60,609 nucleotides of DNA from contig DRHF01000111.1 of the NCBI GenBank assembly GCA_011049715.1, forward strand, positions 1-60,609. Reading direction: 5' to 3'. Positions 51,971 to 60,609 of this stretch are shown here, in pieces (positions within the stretch are counted from its first letter, which is position 1; each line of letters begins with the position of its first letter). Below the pieces are notes generated by a model, which ran no database searches, was not told where the DNA came from, and saw nothing but the letters and a program-made list of their open reading frames with translations. This DNA comes from Desulfobacterales bacterium (GTDB lineage: Bacteria; Desulfobacterota; Desulfobacteria; Desulfobacterales; UBA2156). A program made the translations under genes and the position numbers.

Positions 51971-54900
51971 ATGACCGTTAAAGATATGATGTCTCAATTA
52001 AGATCTGAGACGATCAACACCTGGTTCGATCTTGGGCTTTTTCTCGATCGATTTAAGGAAAACCGGCCTGTCCCCTCCACTACAATCCATGGAAAGTATA
52101 AAGATTATATAGCATCAGTTGCAAAGAATGCCATGGCGATATGCACATTCGAATACGGAACAGATGGTGTATCGCAAGAAATCAGTAAATATACTCGTGT
52201 ATTTAAGTCTATTTTCAAAGGTGTTCAAATCCATTATATCGGAGGGAAATTTTCTCCAAAAGGTGAACATTTGATTCCAGAGGATATCAAACGGTTTAAA
52301 CTAAACGGATTTGAAAGTTTCGATGATTGGAAACTATACAAACACTTTTTCTTTAAGAAACTGGAAAGGGGTGGTAAAAAATATAATGATTTAATAATAG
52401 ATTTCTGGGAGGAAGTTCTTTATATCACTGAAAAACTGGGGACTTATTTAGATAATGAGAATATTAAACTTTTATATCTGGTAAATACGAATTCCAATCC
52501 GGGAAATATTAGCTTTGCACTATCAACTGTATTTATATCGGAATATTTAGGGATTCCTGTAATCAATAATAATCACGATTTTTACTGGGAAGGAGGTCAC
52601 AGCAAGGTTGAACAAAAAGTAAAAGGATATAAGCCAGGCCCTCGCGACCATTTTTTTAAGAACTACCATCTTGGTGAGGTGTTTTCTATTATTGAAATGC
52701 TTTATCCCTGGGAGTCAAGATCATGGTTATCATTGAATATAAATCATCGGCAATGTTCGAAATTGATCAATGACGAGGGACATAATCCGGCCAATGTAAT
52801 TCAGATCGGTACTGCCGTTGATGAAAAACAATATCAATTTAGCAGAGATAAGAAAAGAACCAATCAAATTTTCAAACAATTAAATAACCTGTTCAGTCAT
52901 GATAAAAGCCATATATCTGTTCAACCTATCTCGAAACTCCTTGCCACACCTGAATTCAACAAGGACGATCTGCAACCTTTTATAACCGGTGTCAATGGCA
53001 GGACTAAATACACAATAGATTCCAACTCTATCATATTATTGCAGCCGACCAGAATTATTACCCGTAAAAGAATTGAAGTCACCTTTACACTTTTGTACAA
53101 TTTATTCAAAGATGAAGAATTTTATGAATTCTTTGATTCTAATGATGATCTGAATATTCTACTAATAGTTTCCGGCCCTATTGCTACGGGTCACCTTGAT
53201 TACTTCAAAGAAATATTAAAACGATATGAAAAATTAATAAAAGATGTAGATACATCTTATCGGCATAAAATATTTTTAGGATTTCTTTTCCACGAATTTG
53301 ACAAACGAACCTATAGAGAACGATTTAAACGGCCAATAGGCATTGGAGATTTATTTTCGATTGCCAAATTGATAGTTCTACCCAGTGAGACAGAAGGAAG
53401 AGGATTACCGATTATTGAGGCAGCTGCATGTGGTGTACCTATTTTCTGTCGTCGTTATCAACCTGAAGAAGTCTATTCTCACGTGATCGGTGAACATCTA
53501 CATCTTGAATTACGACTTAAAACTATCGATTTCAAAGATCCTCAATTAAACAAGGATATTGTGGAATCTGTTAAACAGCATTTATTCTCACCTATTAGTT
53601 TTGAAAAAAACTGCAAGCATAATCGATATGTAATTGAAAAAAGATATAGTTTTGAAGCTTTAACGGATGAATTTAAACATATTATTTATAAACTTTATTT
53701 ACAAATACAGTCCAACCATAAACCAATGGATCGTGCTAAAAAAGCTTTTCGTAAGTACGAAACCCATCTGGAAAATAATAAAGTGTACACTAAGGATATA
53801 ATGAATACGTCTAACCGTCAATATCTGGCAGGTTATGGACAAATGGCCTTTATGGTTTTTCTAAAATCTTTAATAGATCCAAGTTATTTTCGAGTTGAGG
53901 AAAAACGTATTCGAGGTATGGCAATGCAGTTCGCTGAGGAATTGGTAGACAGCAAGTCAAATCTTTCCCCGATTCCGATAGAAATTAAACATAAATTCTA
54001 TAACAGTGTGGTTTCATTATTTGATCTACGTGAAGGAGAAATTCCTGTTCGTATGGACCATTCGTTCGCGTACCGGCATAGAAATAAAATTAAATACCCT
54101 TACCGGGAGTATACTCCACAAGAATTAACAGGGGTCATAAACATATTGTTTAAAAAACACATTTCTCCCCCTGCTGTCATAAATATAATGAATTCTAAAA
54201 CTATACATGACGATTGGCATAAAAATATATATTCACTGCTAAACCATGCAGAAATAGGTATCAATCACATCGAAGATTTAGAGGAAAAGATATCAGCAAA
54301 CATACCTTTAGCCTATTTTCCGGGTAAACAGATCGAACTGGAACTAGAATTATTCGTGTTGGAACCCGTGAGACTTCGTTTAGGATTAAAAAGAGATGAA
54401 AAAATAACAATTCGAAACATCACAAGTCGCGAATTAGAACCTATTTACATTATTCCACCGATAGAACCTTTAGGAAGGTCCATCACCGCAGACGTATTAA
54501 AATCACATATTTGTTACAGCAAGAACGAAGAGTTAAAATTACTGTTTGAGCATGAAATTTGTAAAATCGTTGGAAGCAAGCAGCATTCAGTTGGTATTCA
54601 CTTCTATGAAATCGGCCAAAAGGCGGCCCATATTCTTAAAAAAATTAAAGATGCAAATGGATTTATCATCACCCTTGGTGATCATGAGGCCATGATGACG
54701 GATATAGTCGACCTTGAACGGTTCCATCTTGGTATCGTCAAACATATTTTAGCCTCAGAGATCATGAGAATACCCATAGGCAATGCCTATATACAACACG
54801 TCCCGGCAGGTCTAAGATTTACGCTCAGTTATCCGACTCCTGTCCAAGATGGTAAATCCTTTTCTCAAGAGCTCCAAGGCCTTAAATATAAACGCATATG

Positions 54901-56140
54901 CAGTAAGTATGGCGAGAACAAAGTATTAAATATTCTTAAAAAAGATGCCGAGAAAAATGGAACTCCTTTAACGGTTTTATTAAACACTCTTGGGAAACCG
55001 AAGGAAAAGAAAAGGGTCATCTCTTATACGTCTCTTAACGGTTTATACGATGATGGATTACCCTGGTCAGGGATAATGGCAAAGATCAGGTTCAGCATAT
55101 CGGATAAATCTTGGCGGTTCAATGTGGTAACTGCGACAGATAGGCCGAAACTAGTTACTGAATTTATAAAGGAATTTGTGAATTCGACAAAACTTAAAAC
55201 CCGAGTAGCCTGGAACGGCGGTTATATACTTAATCCGGAACTTGTCGGTAAACTGGGTATTCCTGAACGATTTATAGGATCTCCACTCGGCTTAATAATC
55301 AGTAACGGTAAAGTATTATCACCGCCCTTATACAGCAAACCTGCTTTCCTGGTAAATGCAAATGGAAGGCTTGAAATCAAAAGAGTGAATTGCTCAAAGG
55401 GATTGATAATTACCAACGGTGATTCCAAAATCACACTTGGTTCCGAAGTCTATAATCTATCCGAGCCAAATGACGATCCGTGTTTTTATGATATGCTTTA
55501 TCAAAATCAGGAGATACCCGGCAATGGAAGAATATTGGTGAGGATGGCAGGAAATATAATAAAGGATATCATAGCCACACACAAAGGACAGGACATTCCC
55601 GTTTTGCCTGTTGGATTGACACTGTCCTTTCCTCAAAATAAATTCCCGAAAAGTTGGAAAGAAAATACCACCCTGGATATTCGGATGATAGGATGGCCAG
55701 ATTATGATTCGGCAATCGAAGCCGGTCCACAGCATTTAGATAACGGTAAGGTTTGTATAGATATGGATATAGAGGGCTGGAAAACTTTGAATTCAATACG
55801 GACTCAGGCAGCCCGTCTAGATTATCTGGATAGCCGAGGTCCCAAAATCGCTATTGGCCTCGATAAAAATGGAGATCTTTTAATTATAACCATAAATGGA
55901 CGTATCCGTGAATCTGTTGGTGCTACCCACCATGACATTGCGAACATTATGAAATCCCGGGGAATCCGCTATGCTATGGGTTTTGATCCCGGTGGAAGCA
56001 GCACATTGGTAATCGACGGCAAAACGTTGAATATATCTCCATACAACCACCGCTATGAAGAAGATGTATATTCTCTCCCTCCGGAGCCCAGAGCAGTAGC
56101 CAACGCTGTCTTATTAAGTGAAATCAATGGAAAAGAGTAA
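51971..56140 (+). CDS. giant fusion: GT4 glycosyltransferase + unknown middle region + phosphodiester glycosidase (NAGPA) domain
   Basis: A 1389-residue cytoplasmic-looking protein (no signal peptide or clear membrane helix). Residues about 1-580 form a GT-B glycosyltransferase: EYGTDGVSQEISK, NNNHDFYWEGGHSK, LQPTRIITRKRIEVT (about 355) and the E475-x7-E483 motif in SETEGRGLPIIEAAACG. Residues about 600-1040 are unrecognised, mostly helical, then a segment with ITLGDHEAMMTDIVDLERFH. Residues about 1045-1389 resemble the NAGPA domain (N-acetylglucosamine-1-phosphodiester glycosidase): RVAWNGGYIL, IAIGLDKNGDLLIITINGR, THHDIANIMKSRGI and GFDPGGSSTLVIDGK. A protein both adding sugars and removing phosphodiester-linked ones is unusual. 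The start has AAGGAG about 8-12 nt upstream. Confidence 0.82.
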   Translation: MTVKDMMSQLRSETINTWFDLGLFLDRFKENRPVPSTTIHGKYKDYIASVAKNAMAICTFEYGTDGVSQEISKYTRVFKSIFKGVQIHYIGGKFSPKGEHLIPEDIKRFKLNGFESFDDWKLYKHFFFKKLERGGKKYNDLIIDFWEEVLYITEKLGTYLDNENIKLLYLVNTNSNPGNISFALSTVFISEYLGIPVINNNHDFYWEGGHSKVEQKVKGYKPGPRDHFFKNYHLGEVFSIIEMLYPWESRSWLSLNINHRQCSKLINDEGHNPANVIQIGTAVDEKQYQFSRDKKRTNQIFKQLNNLFSHDKSHISVQPISKLLATPEFNKDDLQPFITGVNGRTKYTIDSNSIILLQPTRIITRKRIEVTFTLLYNLFKDEEFYEFFDSNDDLNILLIVSGPIATGHLDYFKEILKRYEKLIKDVDTSYRHKIFLGFLFHEFDKRTYRERFKRPIGIGDLFSIAKLIVLPSETEGRGLPIIEAAACGVPIFCRRYQPEEVYSHVIGEHLHLELRLKTIDFKDPQLNKDIVESVKQHLFSPISFEKNCKHNRYVIEKRYSFEALTDEFKHIIYKLYLQIQSNHKPMDRAKKAFRKYETHLENNKVYTKDIMNTSNRQYLAGYGQMAFMVFLKSLIDPSYFRVEEKRIRGMAMQFAEELVDSKSNLSPIPIEIKHKFYNSVVSLFDLREGEIPVRMDHSFAYRHRNKIKYPYREYTPQELTGVINILFKKHISPPAVINIMNSKTIHDDWHKNIYSLLNHAEIGINHIEDLEEKISANIPLAYFPGKQIELELELFVLEPVRLRLGLKRDEKITIRNITSRELEPIYIIPPIEPLGRSITADVLKSHICYSKNEELKLLFEHEICKIVGSKQHSVGIHFYEIGQKAAHILKKIKDANGFIITLGDHEAMMTDIVDLERFHLGIVKHILASEIMRIPIGNAYIQHVPAGLRFTLSYPTPVQDGKSFSQELQGLKYKRICSKYGENKVLNILKKDAEKNGTPLTVLLNTLGKPKEKKRVISYTSLNGLYDDGLPWSGIMAKIRFSISDKSWRFNVVTATDRPKLVTEFIKEFVNSTKLKTRVAWNGGYILNPELVGKLGIPERFIGSPLGLIISNGKVLSPPLYSKPAFLVNANGRLEIKRVNCSKGLIITNGDSKITLGSEVYNLSEPNDDPCFYDMLYQNQEIPGNGRILVRMAGNIIKDIIATHKGQDIPVLPVGLTLSFPQNKFPKSWKENTTLDIRMIGWPDYDSAIEAGPQHLDNGKVCIDMDIEGWKTLNSIRTQAARLDYLDSRGPKIAIGLDKNGDLLIITINGRIRESVGATHHDIANIMKSRGIRYAMGFDPGGSSTLVIDGKTLNISPYNHRYEEDVYSLPPEPRAVANAVLLSEINGKE

Positions 56141-56146
56141 ATAACC

Positions 56147-56245
56147 ATGAAAGTCACAAATCCATGGGTTGAACAACCTGATGAGAAAGAAAGTGAGGCC
56201 ATTGCGAGAGCAAAAGCACTGATGAAAAGATTAAAGGCCAGATAA
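56147..56245 (+). CDS. small ORF after the glycosyltransferase fusion
   Basis: A 32-codon frame starting 6 nt after the stop of the fusion gene. The product begins MKVTNPWVEQPDEKESEA and continues as a basic helix with KALMKRLKAR. It is hydrophilic with a predicted amphipathic helix and no signal or cysteine. Tight spacing and good codon character favour a real gene, but the ribosome binding site (AAAGAG) is weak and such a short frame could be chance. Confidence 0.4.
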   Translation: MKVTNPWVEQPDEKESEAIARAKALMKRLKAR

Positions 56246-56332
56246 AACAATCCTGCAGTTTCTCAATTCATCCATTGATTTCTTTAGGTTCTTCTCCAAT
56301 TTAGAGTATCAGTCACCTATTTGACAGAAGTA

Positions 56333-56821
56333 TTACTTTTTGTAACGCCTTCTCTTTTCGCCCCTCCTTTCCATCCGGTACTTTCGAACTTGTTCTTTGA
56401 GTTGTTGAAAACGATCAAGACCTAGAAGTTCACGCACTTGGACAAGGAATCTAAACCTTTCAGCAGCTCTAGTATTGTGAACTTTTTGCAGTTTTGCAAA
56501 ATGATCGATGCTGGCTTTAGCATTAAAATCTTTGCGGTCCAGGAGCTGTTCGAGTTCAAGTCGTTCTTTTTGCACCTGGCTATGAAGATCAATCATCTGG
56601 TATCGGTGTTTGTAATACATGTTATCCAGTTTTTCTTTTTCCTCTTCGGTAATACCGATTTTTTCCGCCACTTTAGGCCTTTTCCACCACTTGCCGCTGG
56701 GTATGCCCATACTCTCTTTTTTATGACTCCATCCTTCCTCTGCGAAACCAGGGCTTTTTGCCATGCCGATGTTGGCCAAACCGAATACAAAAATCAAAAC
56801 CAATAAAATTGTTTTTTTCAT
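56333..56821 (-). CDS. Spy/CpxP-like periplasmic protein
   Basis: A 162-residue protein with a signal peptide (KKTILLVLIFVFGLANIGMA) and a helical body of the Spy/CpxP/CnrX-like LTxxQ family (IGITEEEKEKLDNMYYKHRY ... RELLGLDRFQQLKEQVRKYR). Such proteins are periplasmic chaperones or metal/stress sensors. It is the third gene after an ECF sigma and its anti-sigma factor, an arrangement like cnrYXH, so it may sense envelope or metal stress for that pair. GGAGG precedes the ATG. The C-terminus is very basic (ERRGEKRRRYKK). Confidence 0.82.
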   Translation of the reverse strand: MKKTILLVLIFVFGLANIGMAKSPGFAEEGWSHKKESMGIPSGKWWKRPKVAEKIGITEEEKEKLDNMYYKHRYQMIDLHSQVQKERLELEQLLDRKDFNAKASIDHFAKLQKVHNTRAAERFRFLVQVRELLGLDRFQQLKEQVRKYRMERRGEKRRRYKK

Positions 56822-56885
56822 AAAGACCTCCTTTTCATTTTCTGCGAAGTTATTTCTGCGAGAACCCTTAACAGATCAACCGATT

Positions 56886-57386
56886 CTAAACGGAATTGAA
56901 CTGGTCTCCCAAAGGGACAACAAATTCCACAAATTCATCGTCAAAATAGCTATTTGAAGCGGCAGTTATATCCAAGTAATGGTCCGGTAAATAGGCCTCT
57001 TCTAAAATCTCATCCAATAGATATAAATACGCTTCCTTTTCCGTAGATAATTGGGCGGTCATCTGTTTCGATGAATCAGTAAACAATACGAGGCTCAACG
57101 CTAAGGCAATGATCAAAACCAAGGCGACGCCGGCAGCAAATATCGGAATACGAGGGAAAGAATCCCGAGGTTTTCGAAAAAAAAGTACCGGTTTTTGTTT
57201 TAGATCGGGTGTGAAATATTTTGCTTTCTCCCCCAAGCGGTCAAGTTCTAGAACAAAAGCTGTCTTTTTACGCCGGCATGCCGGACACGTCAAAAGGTGA
57301 GTTTTTATATCTTCCGACAGATCATTTCCGTCTACCAGGGATAAAAGAATCTGATCTTCGCTCAAATGAATGCCTTTGTCTTTCAT
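56886..57386 (-). CDS. membrane anti-sigma factor (zinc-finger type)
   Basis: A 166-residue protein with the zinc-binding anti-sigma motif H30-x3-C34-x2-C37 (HLLTCPACRR), one transmembrane helix at about residues 76-98 (IFAAGVALVLIIALALSLVL) and a periplasmic C-terminal domain of about 65 residues. It should bind and hold the sigma factor encoded just upstream, whose stop overlaps its ATG (ATGA at 57383-57386). The short acidic periplasmic part may be the contact for the Spy-like protein. Confidence 0.85.
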   Translation of the reverse strand: MKDKGIHLSEDQILLSLVDGNDLSEDIKTHLLTCPACRRKKTAFVLELDRLGEKAKYFTPDLKQKPVLFFRKPRDSFPRIPIFAAGVALVLIIALALSLVLFTDSSKQMTAQLSTEKEAYLYLLDEILEEAYLPDHYLDITAASNSYFDDEFVEFVVPLGDQFNSV

Positions 57387-57964
57387 ATTAAATTTCCTTT
57401 AAGAAATGACCGGAGTCCGGGAGCTTTTTTGAACTTTTTCAGGGCTCTGTATAAATGGGTTTTGACAGTGCTCTCACTATTTTTCAAAGTTTCGGCAAGT
57501 TCTCTGATTCCAAGTTGATCAACATATCGCAAAATGAACACTTCCCGTTCTTTTTTGGACATTTGTCGAGTAAGGCCATGAAATTGACGCCAGAATTCTT
57601 TTCCCATGACATCGCCTAAGGCGTTGTGTGATTCCCCAAGTGATTCGGTATTCTCAGTTGGTTTTAGAGAAAAAAGCGACAGAAAATTTTTCTTTCGATG
57701 AAAATCCTTTATACGGTTTAAGGCAATACGATAGAGCCACGCTTTGAACCGGGTCGTATCTTTCAATTGATGAAGATTTTTGGACATCGCTAAAAATATC
57801 TCCTGGGTCAGATCTTCTGCGTCCATCCGCGAAACATTGCGGGAATATACCATGTGAAAAATCTTATTATAAAAAAAACTCGCCAATTCTTCCATGGATG
57901 CCCTGTTACCTGATCTGGCACCTTCAACTAGATTGGAGAGTTTGTGAACGGGATCGTTTGTCAA
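57383..57964 (-). CDS. ECF RNA polymerase sigma factor
   Basis: A 193-residue ECF sigma factor. Region 2 includes AEDLTQEIFLAMSKNLHQL and RFKAWLYRIALNRIKDFHRK; region 4 includes GIRELAETLKNSESTVKTHL. The best start is TTG 57964, with GGAG about 10 nt upstream; the only in-frame ATG nearby would remove about 22 residues. It likely drives its own operon and an envelope-stress regulon. The next two genes encode its anti-sigma factor and a periplasmic sensor-like protein. Confidence 0.9.
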   Translation of the reverse strand: MTNDPVHKLSNLVEGARSGNRASMEELASFFYNKIFHMVYSRNVSRMDAEDLTQEIFLAMSKNLHQLKDTTRFKAWLYRIALNRIKDFHRKKNFLSLFSLKPTENTESLGESHNALGDVMGKEFWRQFHGLTRQMSKKEREVFILRYVDQLGIRELAETLKNSESTVKTHLYRALKKFKKAPGLRSFLKGNLI

Positions 57965-58687
57965 TTTTGGACTCCATCTCCAGGCTACATCTGAAAAGTT
58001 GATTATTCAAATAATTCAATTCAAATTCATTCTCATCCAACCTTTATGGTTTATGACGAAAATTCGGATGATTTTGTTTACAAAAAAGAAGGTGTTCAAA
58101 AAGATAATCATATCCTTTTAAATTCTCAATATCATTTTATTCGTATTTATGATTTCTCAACTTGAGGACACACTGCGATAATACAAATCGTCTGATATTT
58201 TGAAGTTATAATTGTGAAACCGATCGAATTCATTTTTCTTGACAGACGGAAAGATTATAGGCTATTGAGGTATATACATAATACCGTCGGAATTCCATCA
58301 GATAACTGAATCAGATTCTCGCTATTAATATCTTCTATTCCTCCTCCATTACCTGATGCATTGTATCTCACTTTATTTAGCGGCATGTCCGGCGGGTTCA
58401 TCTTTCACTTTATCCGGGGTTGGCGTTCCTCACCTTCAATAATCAGGTAGCCACTTGTCGTAACCGAGTCCTTTTTGCAGCTTTGGGCCCAATCTGGTTT
58501 AGAGGATTTGCTCCATTGATTTTTCCGGACATTATGCAATTGTGCCTATGTTTTAAAAATCAGCTCGAATTACCCTGCAAGGAATGGTTAACAAGCGTAT
58601 GATAAGCGATATGCATGTATTTATTTTAAAGTCGCGGATGGACACTAGATAGGATTGCCGTCATAAAAGTCGGTTGAAGGAGGGTCT
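57965..58687. other. 723-bp intergenic region
   Basis: It contains the divergent regulatory DNA of the sigma operon (-) and the PilZ gene (+). I see no gene: the one 60-codon + frame at 58420-58602 lacks a ribosome binding site and domain. An 11-nt TCTGATATTTT at 58191-58201 matches the left arm region of the 50096 element, with GTGAAACC 12 nt later, perhaps a decayed copy. A TTGACA at about 58239-58244 has no convincing -10 partner. Confidence 0.35.
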
Positions 58688-58972
58688 ATGATAACCAAAG
58701 AAAAAAGAGAAACCAGAAGACTCCCTCACAACATGCCCATGGAGTTTATTGTCCAGGATCACCGTTATCTCGGTTTGATTAAAAACATAAGCAAAAGTGG
58801 GGTTTTTATCGAAACGAGAGAATTGTTTAAGGTCGGACAGGTTGTCTCAATGACGTATGCTTTTCCTCCCTTTAGAGGAAAAAATAAAACTGGTAAAATC
58901 ATCAATGTTGACCCTCAAGGAATAGGGGTTAAATTCTGGCGTCTTAAAAAAACGAATATTTCTGGAAAATAG
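58688..58972 (+). CDS. PilZ-domain protein
   Basis: A 94-residue single-domain PilZ protein. The c-di-GMP motif is present in both parts: R-x3-R in KRETRRLP and the NISKSG turn (N-x-S-x2-G). It binds cyclic di-GMP and passes the signal to a partner, often affecting motility or surface polysaccharide. A strong GAAGGAGGG precedes the ATG. It stands alone, so its target cannot be inferred; the glycosyltransferase region is about 2.5 kb away on the other side of the sigma operon. Confidence 0.87.
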   Translation: MITKEKRETRRLPHNMPMEFIVQDHRYLGLIKNISKSGVFIETRELFKVGQVVSMTYAFPPFRGKNKTGKIINVDPQGIGVKFWRLKKTNISGK

Positions 58973-59140
58973 TGAATATAATCCCCGGAAATCAAAGGAA
59001 AGCCTCTTCAGCCAAGATATTTCATTAGTGGATCTGAATTTTCGTATTTTTTTGACATTTGAGAGCAAATTCCACAGAAAGCATATTGCGATAAGCGTGG
59101 TGTGTACTTCTGGTTGGGTCGGACTTGTACAGGTCGGTGC

Positions 59141-60609
59141 TTAGGTTTCTTTAATCGATACGATTTTCCCGTCAAGGAAGGTCATCTCGACTGCAAGATC
59201 TTTTATTTCATCAGCCGGAAGTCTTGTCGGGTCGCCGTTTAAGAGTACCAGATCTGCAAATTTACCCGGCGTGATTGATCCCTTTATACCTTCATCAAAG
59301 GTGGCCCTTACCGCATTGTTTGTATACAATCCCAGTGCAATCAATGGCGATATTCGTTCTTTTGCTGAAATGGTTTTACCGGTTTTTGTCTTCCGGGACA
59401 CAGCCGCGTATATCCCCATCAAAGGATTTGGCGGAACAATTGGGCTGTCGGAACTACCTGCAACACTTACACCCGCTTTTAGAAGCGTATTGATCGGGTA
59501 TAAATTTTGTATCTCATTATCTGCAACGGATTTAAAGTAGCGGTCCCCATTGTAATAAATAAATGAAGGTTGAGTGACAACCATGATCCCCAACGAGGCA
59601 ATCCGTTTTGCTAAAGACAGAGAACAGATGGAACAGTGTTCAATGCGGTGGCGATGATCTGATTTGGGTAATTTTCCCAGTGCATATTCAATGGCGCTGC
59701 AGGCCGATTCAACGGCAAGTTCCTCAACCGCATGAATGGCAACTTGTAATCCTGATCGATGTATGTCCAAAACCAACTGGTTTAATTCAGATTGGGGGGG
59801 ATGCAATTGGCCCGTCGTTGCATCTAGAATCAGTTTGACAGCGCTCAAGCGAAGTTGGTCTTTGCTAATAGGGCCTGAGTCACATTTACCAAGATTCTTA
59901 AATCCCTGCAAACCGAGCATCATAGTTGCCCTGGGTATAAATTTATTTTTTTCTTTCAATACGGATAGGGCTTTCCAATGTTTGATATCATTATGAGACG
60001 AAGCATCGTGTATGGAGGTGATTCCCATTGACAGTAGCTCTTGATTGATGAGCCTGATGCCGCGATTTAGTTCTCCTTCATCAAGAGGTGGTATTCGTTT
60101 TGACAAAAAATCATTCATCTCGAACAGGACCCCGTTCGGTTCGCCGGCATTTAGACTTCTATCAATCAATCCCCCGGAAGGATCTGGAGTGTATTTGGAA
60201 ATACCGACATGATCTAATGCTAAACTGTTAAGGACATGGGCATGCCTTGATTGATGGGCGAGTTTTACGGGGTGTTTGGGAGCGGCTTTGTCGAGATCCC
60301 AGCGAGTGGGATGGCGTCCCTCGATTAGTGAGGACTCATTGTATCCCGATGCCCTGATCCAGGTCCCGGGAGCAAGCTTTTCTGAATATTCACGTATTTT
60401 GGCTTGAATATCCGAAATGGAAAGCAAATCTGCCTGGGACGAAAGATCCAGGGTCACCCGGTTCGCAGCCGAAGAGTGCAGATGAAAATGGGCATCGCAA
60501 AACCCCGGTAACAGGGTCTTCCCACCGCAGTCAATCAACTGGGTATCGCGTTGTCTTAACTCCTTCAATGCGTCATCACCCGCTACAGCTTCTATTTTGC
60601 AATCGCGAA
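59141..60609 (-). CDS. YtcJ-like amidohydrolase, 5' end outside the window
   Basis: At least 489 residues of an amidohydrolase-3 (YtcJ-type) metal-dependent hydrolase. The HxH motif is in FCDAHFHLHSS, the later ligands in AIHAVEELA and HRIEHCS, and the aspartate region in AGSSDSPIVPPNPLMG. The frame continues open to the window edge through IEAVAGDDALKELRQRDTQ, which is the normal family N-terminal beta-sandwich segment, so the TTG at 60568 is not the real start. About 45-60 residues are likely missing. Family members hydrolyse amides or amidines of many kinds. It is the third amide- or imide-directed hydrolase class in the window. Confidence 0.87.
   Translation of the reverse strand, partial: RDCKIEAVAGDDALKELRQRDTQLIDCGGKTLLPGFCDAHFHLHSSAANRVTLDLSSQADLLSISDIQAKIREYSEKLAPGTWIRASGYNESSLIEGRHPTRWDLDKAAPKHPVKLAHQSRHAHVLNSLALDHVGISKYTPDPSGGLIDRSLNAGEPNGVLFEMNDFLSKRIPPLDEGELNRGIRLINQELLSMGITSIHDASSHNDIKHWKALSVLKEKNKFIPRATMMLGLQGFKNLGKCDSGPISKDQLRLSAVKLILDATTGQLHPPQSELNQLVLDIHRSGLQVAIHAVEELAVESACSAIEYALGKLPKSDHRHRIEHCSICSLSLAKRIASLGIMVVTQPSFIYYNGDRYFKSVADNEIQNLYPINTLLKAGVSVAGSSDSPIVPPNPLMGIYAAVSRKTKTGKTISAKERISPLIALGLYTNNAVRATFDEGIKGSITPGKFADLVLLNGDPTRLPADEIKDLAVEMTFLDGKIVSIKET

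Noticed and set aside
1-60609. CRISPR arrays, tRNA or rRNA genes
   Set aside because: No regularly spaced repeats, cloverleaf-like segments or rRNA-like sequence were noticed; a dedicated scan was not possible.

Overview
The window looks like chromosome of an anaerobic, probably sulfate-reducing bacterium of the Desulfobacterota. Supporting this are two desulforedoxin-type mini-proteins, a tungsten/molybdenum aldehyde:ferredoxin oxidoreductase with its own ferredoxin, a taurine-to-sulfite-plus-acetate module (tpa, xsc, ackA), a non-pyrrolysine trimethylamine-methyltransferase homologue and many CoA-thioester enzymes. This assignment is inferred from gene content; no rRNA or other phylogenetic marker is present. 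No tRNA, rRNA or CRISPR array was recognised.

Region A (452-25965, all + strand) is one tightly packed run of 22 genes. It holds an ADP-forming acyl-CoA synthetase, a CoxG-like protein, two complete three-subunit molybdenum hydroxylases of the xanthine dehydrogenase family, a nitrilase-type amidase, a fused class I CoA-transferase-like protein whose catalytic Glu is replaced, an Old-Yellow-Enzyme/2,4-dienoyl-CoA-reductase-like flavoprotein, a hydantoinase/dihydropyrimidinase-type cyclic amidohydrolase, three crotonases (two lacking one of the two hydratase glutamates), an AMP-forming acyl-CoA ligase, two desulforedoxin-like peptides and four type III CoA-transferases (two lacking the catalytic Asp). 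My reading is a pathway that hydroxylates, reduces and opens a (probably nitrogen-containing) ring, then finishes through CoA thioesters. The substrate is not determined.

Region B (26431-37298, - strand, visibly more AT-rich) reads from an IclR regulator into a Tat-exported solute-binding protein, an Opp/Dpp-type ABC importer, two polysaccharide-deacetylase-fold hydrolases, a polyferredoxin and an aldehyde:ferredoxin oxidoreductase. It looks like an import-hydrolyse-oxidise operon. An IS4-type element with an internally deleted transposase (37462-38511) separates it from a divergent amidase and a broken M81 (MlrC-like) gene.

Region C (41371-45957, +) encodes Xsc, taurine:pyruvate aminotransferase and acetate kinase, which together convert taurine to sulfite, acetate and ATP. 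From 45958 to 47569 there is gene debris and a pair of palindromic repeats. Then come a DMT-family exporter and an MttB-like methyltransferase, followed by a 205-bp inverted-repeat element.

Region D (50514-56245, +, AT-rich) holds a GT4 glycosyltransferase and a 1389-residue protein fusing a GT4 domain to an unrecognised middle region and a C-terminal NAGPA-type phosphodiester glycosidase domain, followed by a 32-codon ORF. Region E (56333-60609) has an ECF sigma / anti-sigma / Spy-like periplasmic protein operon (-), a PilZ protein (+) and a YtcJ-like amidohydrolase (-) cut by the window end.
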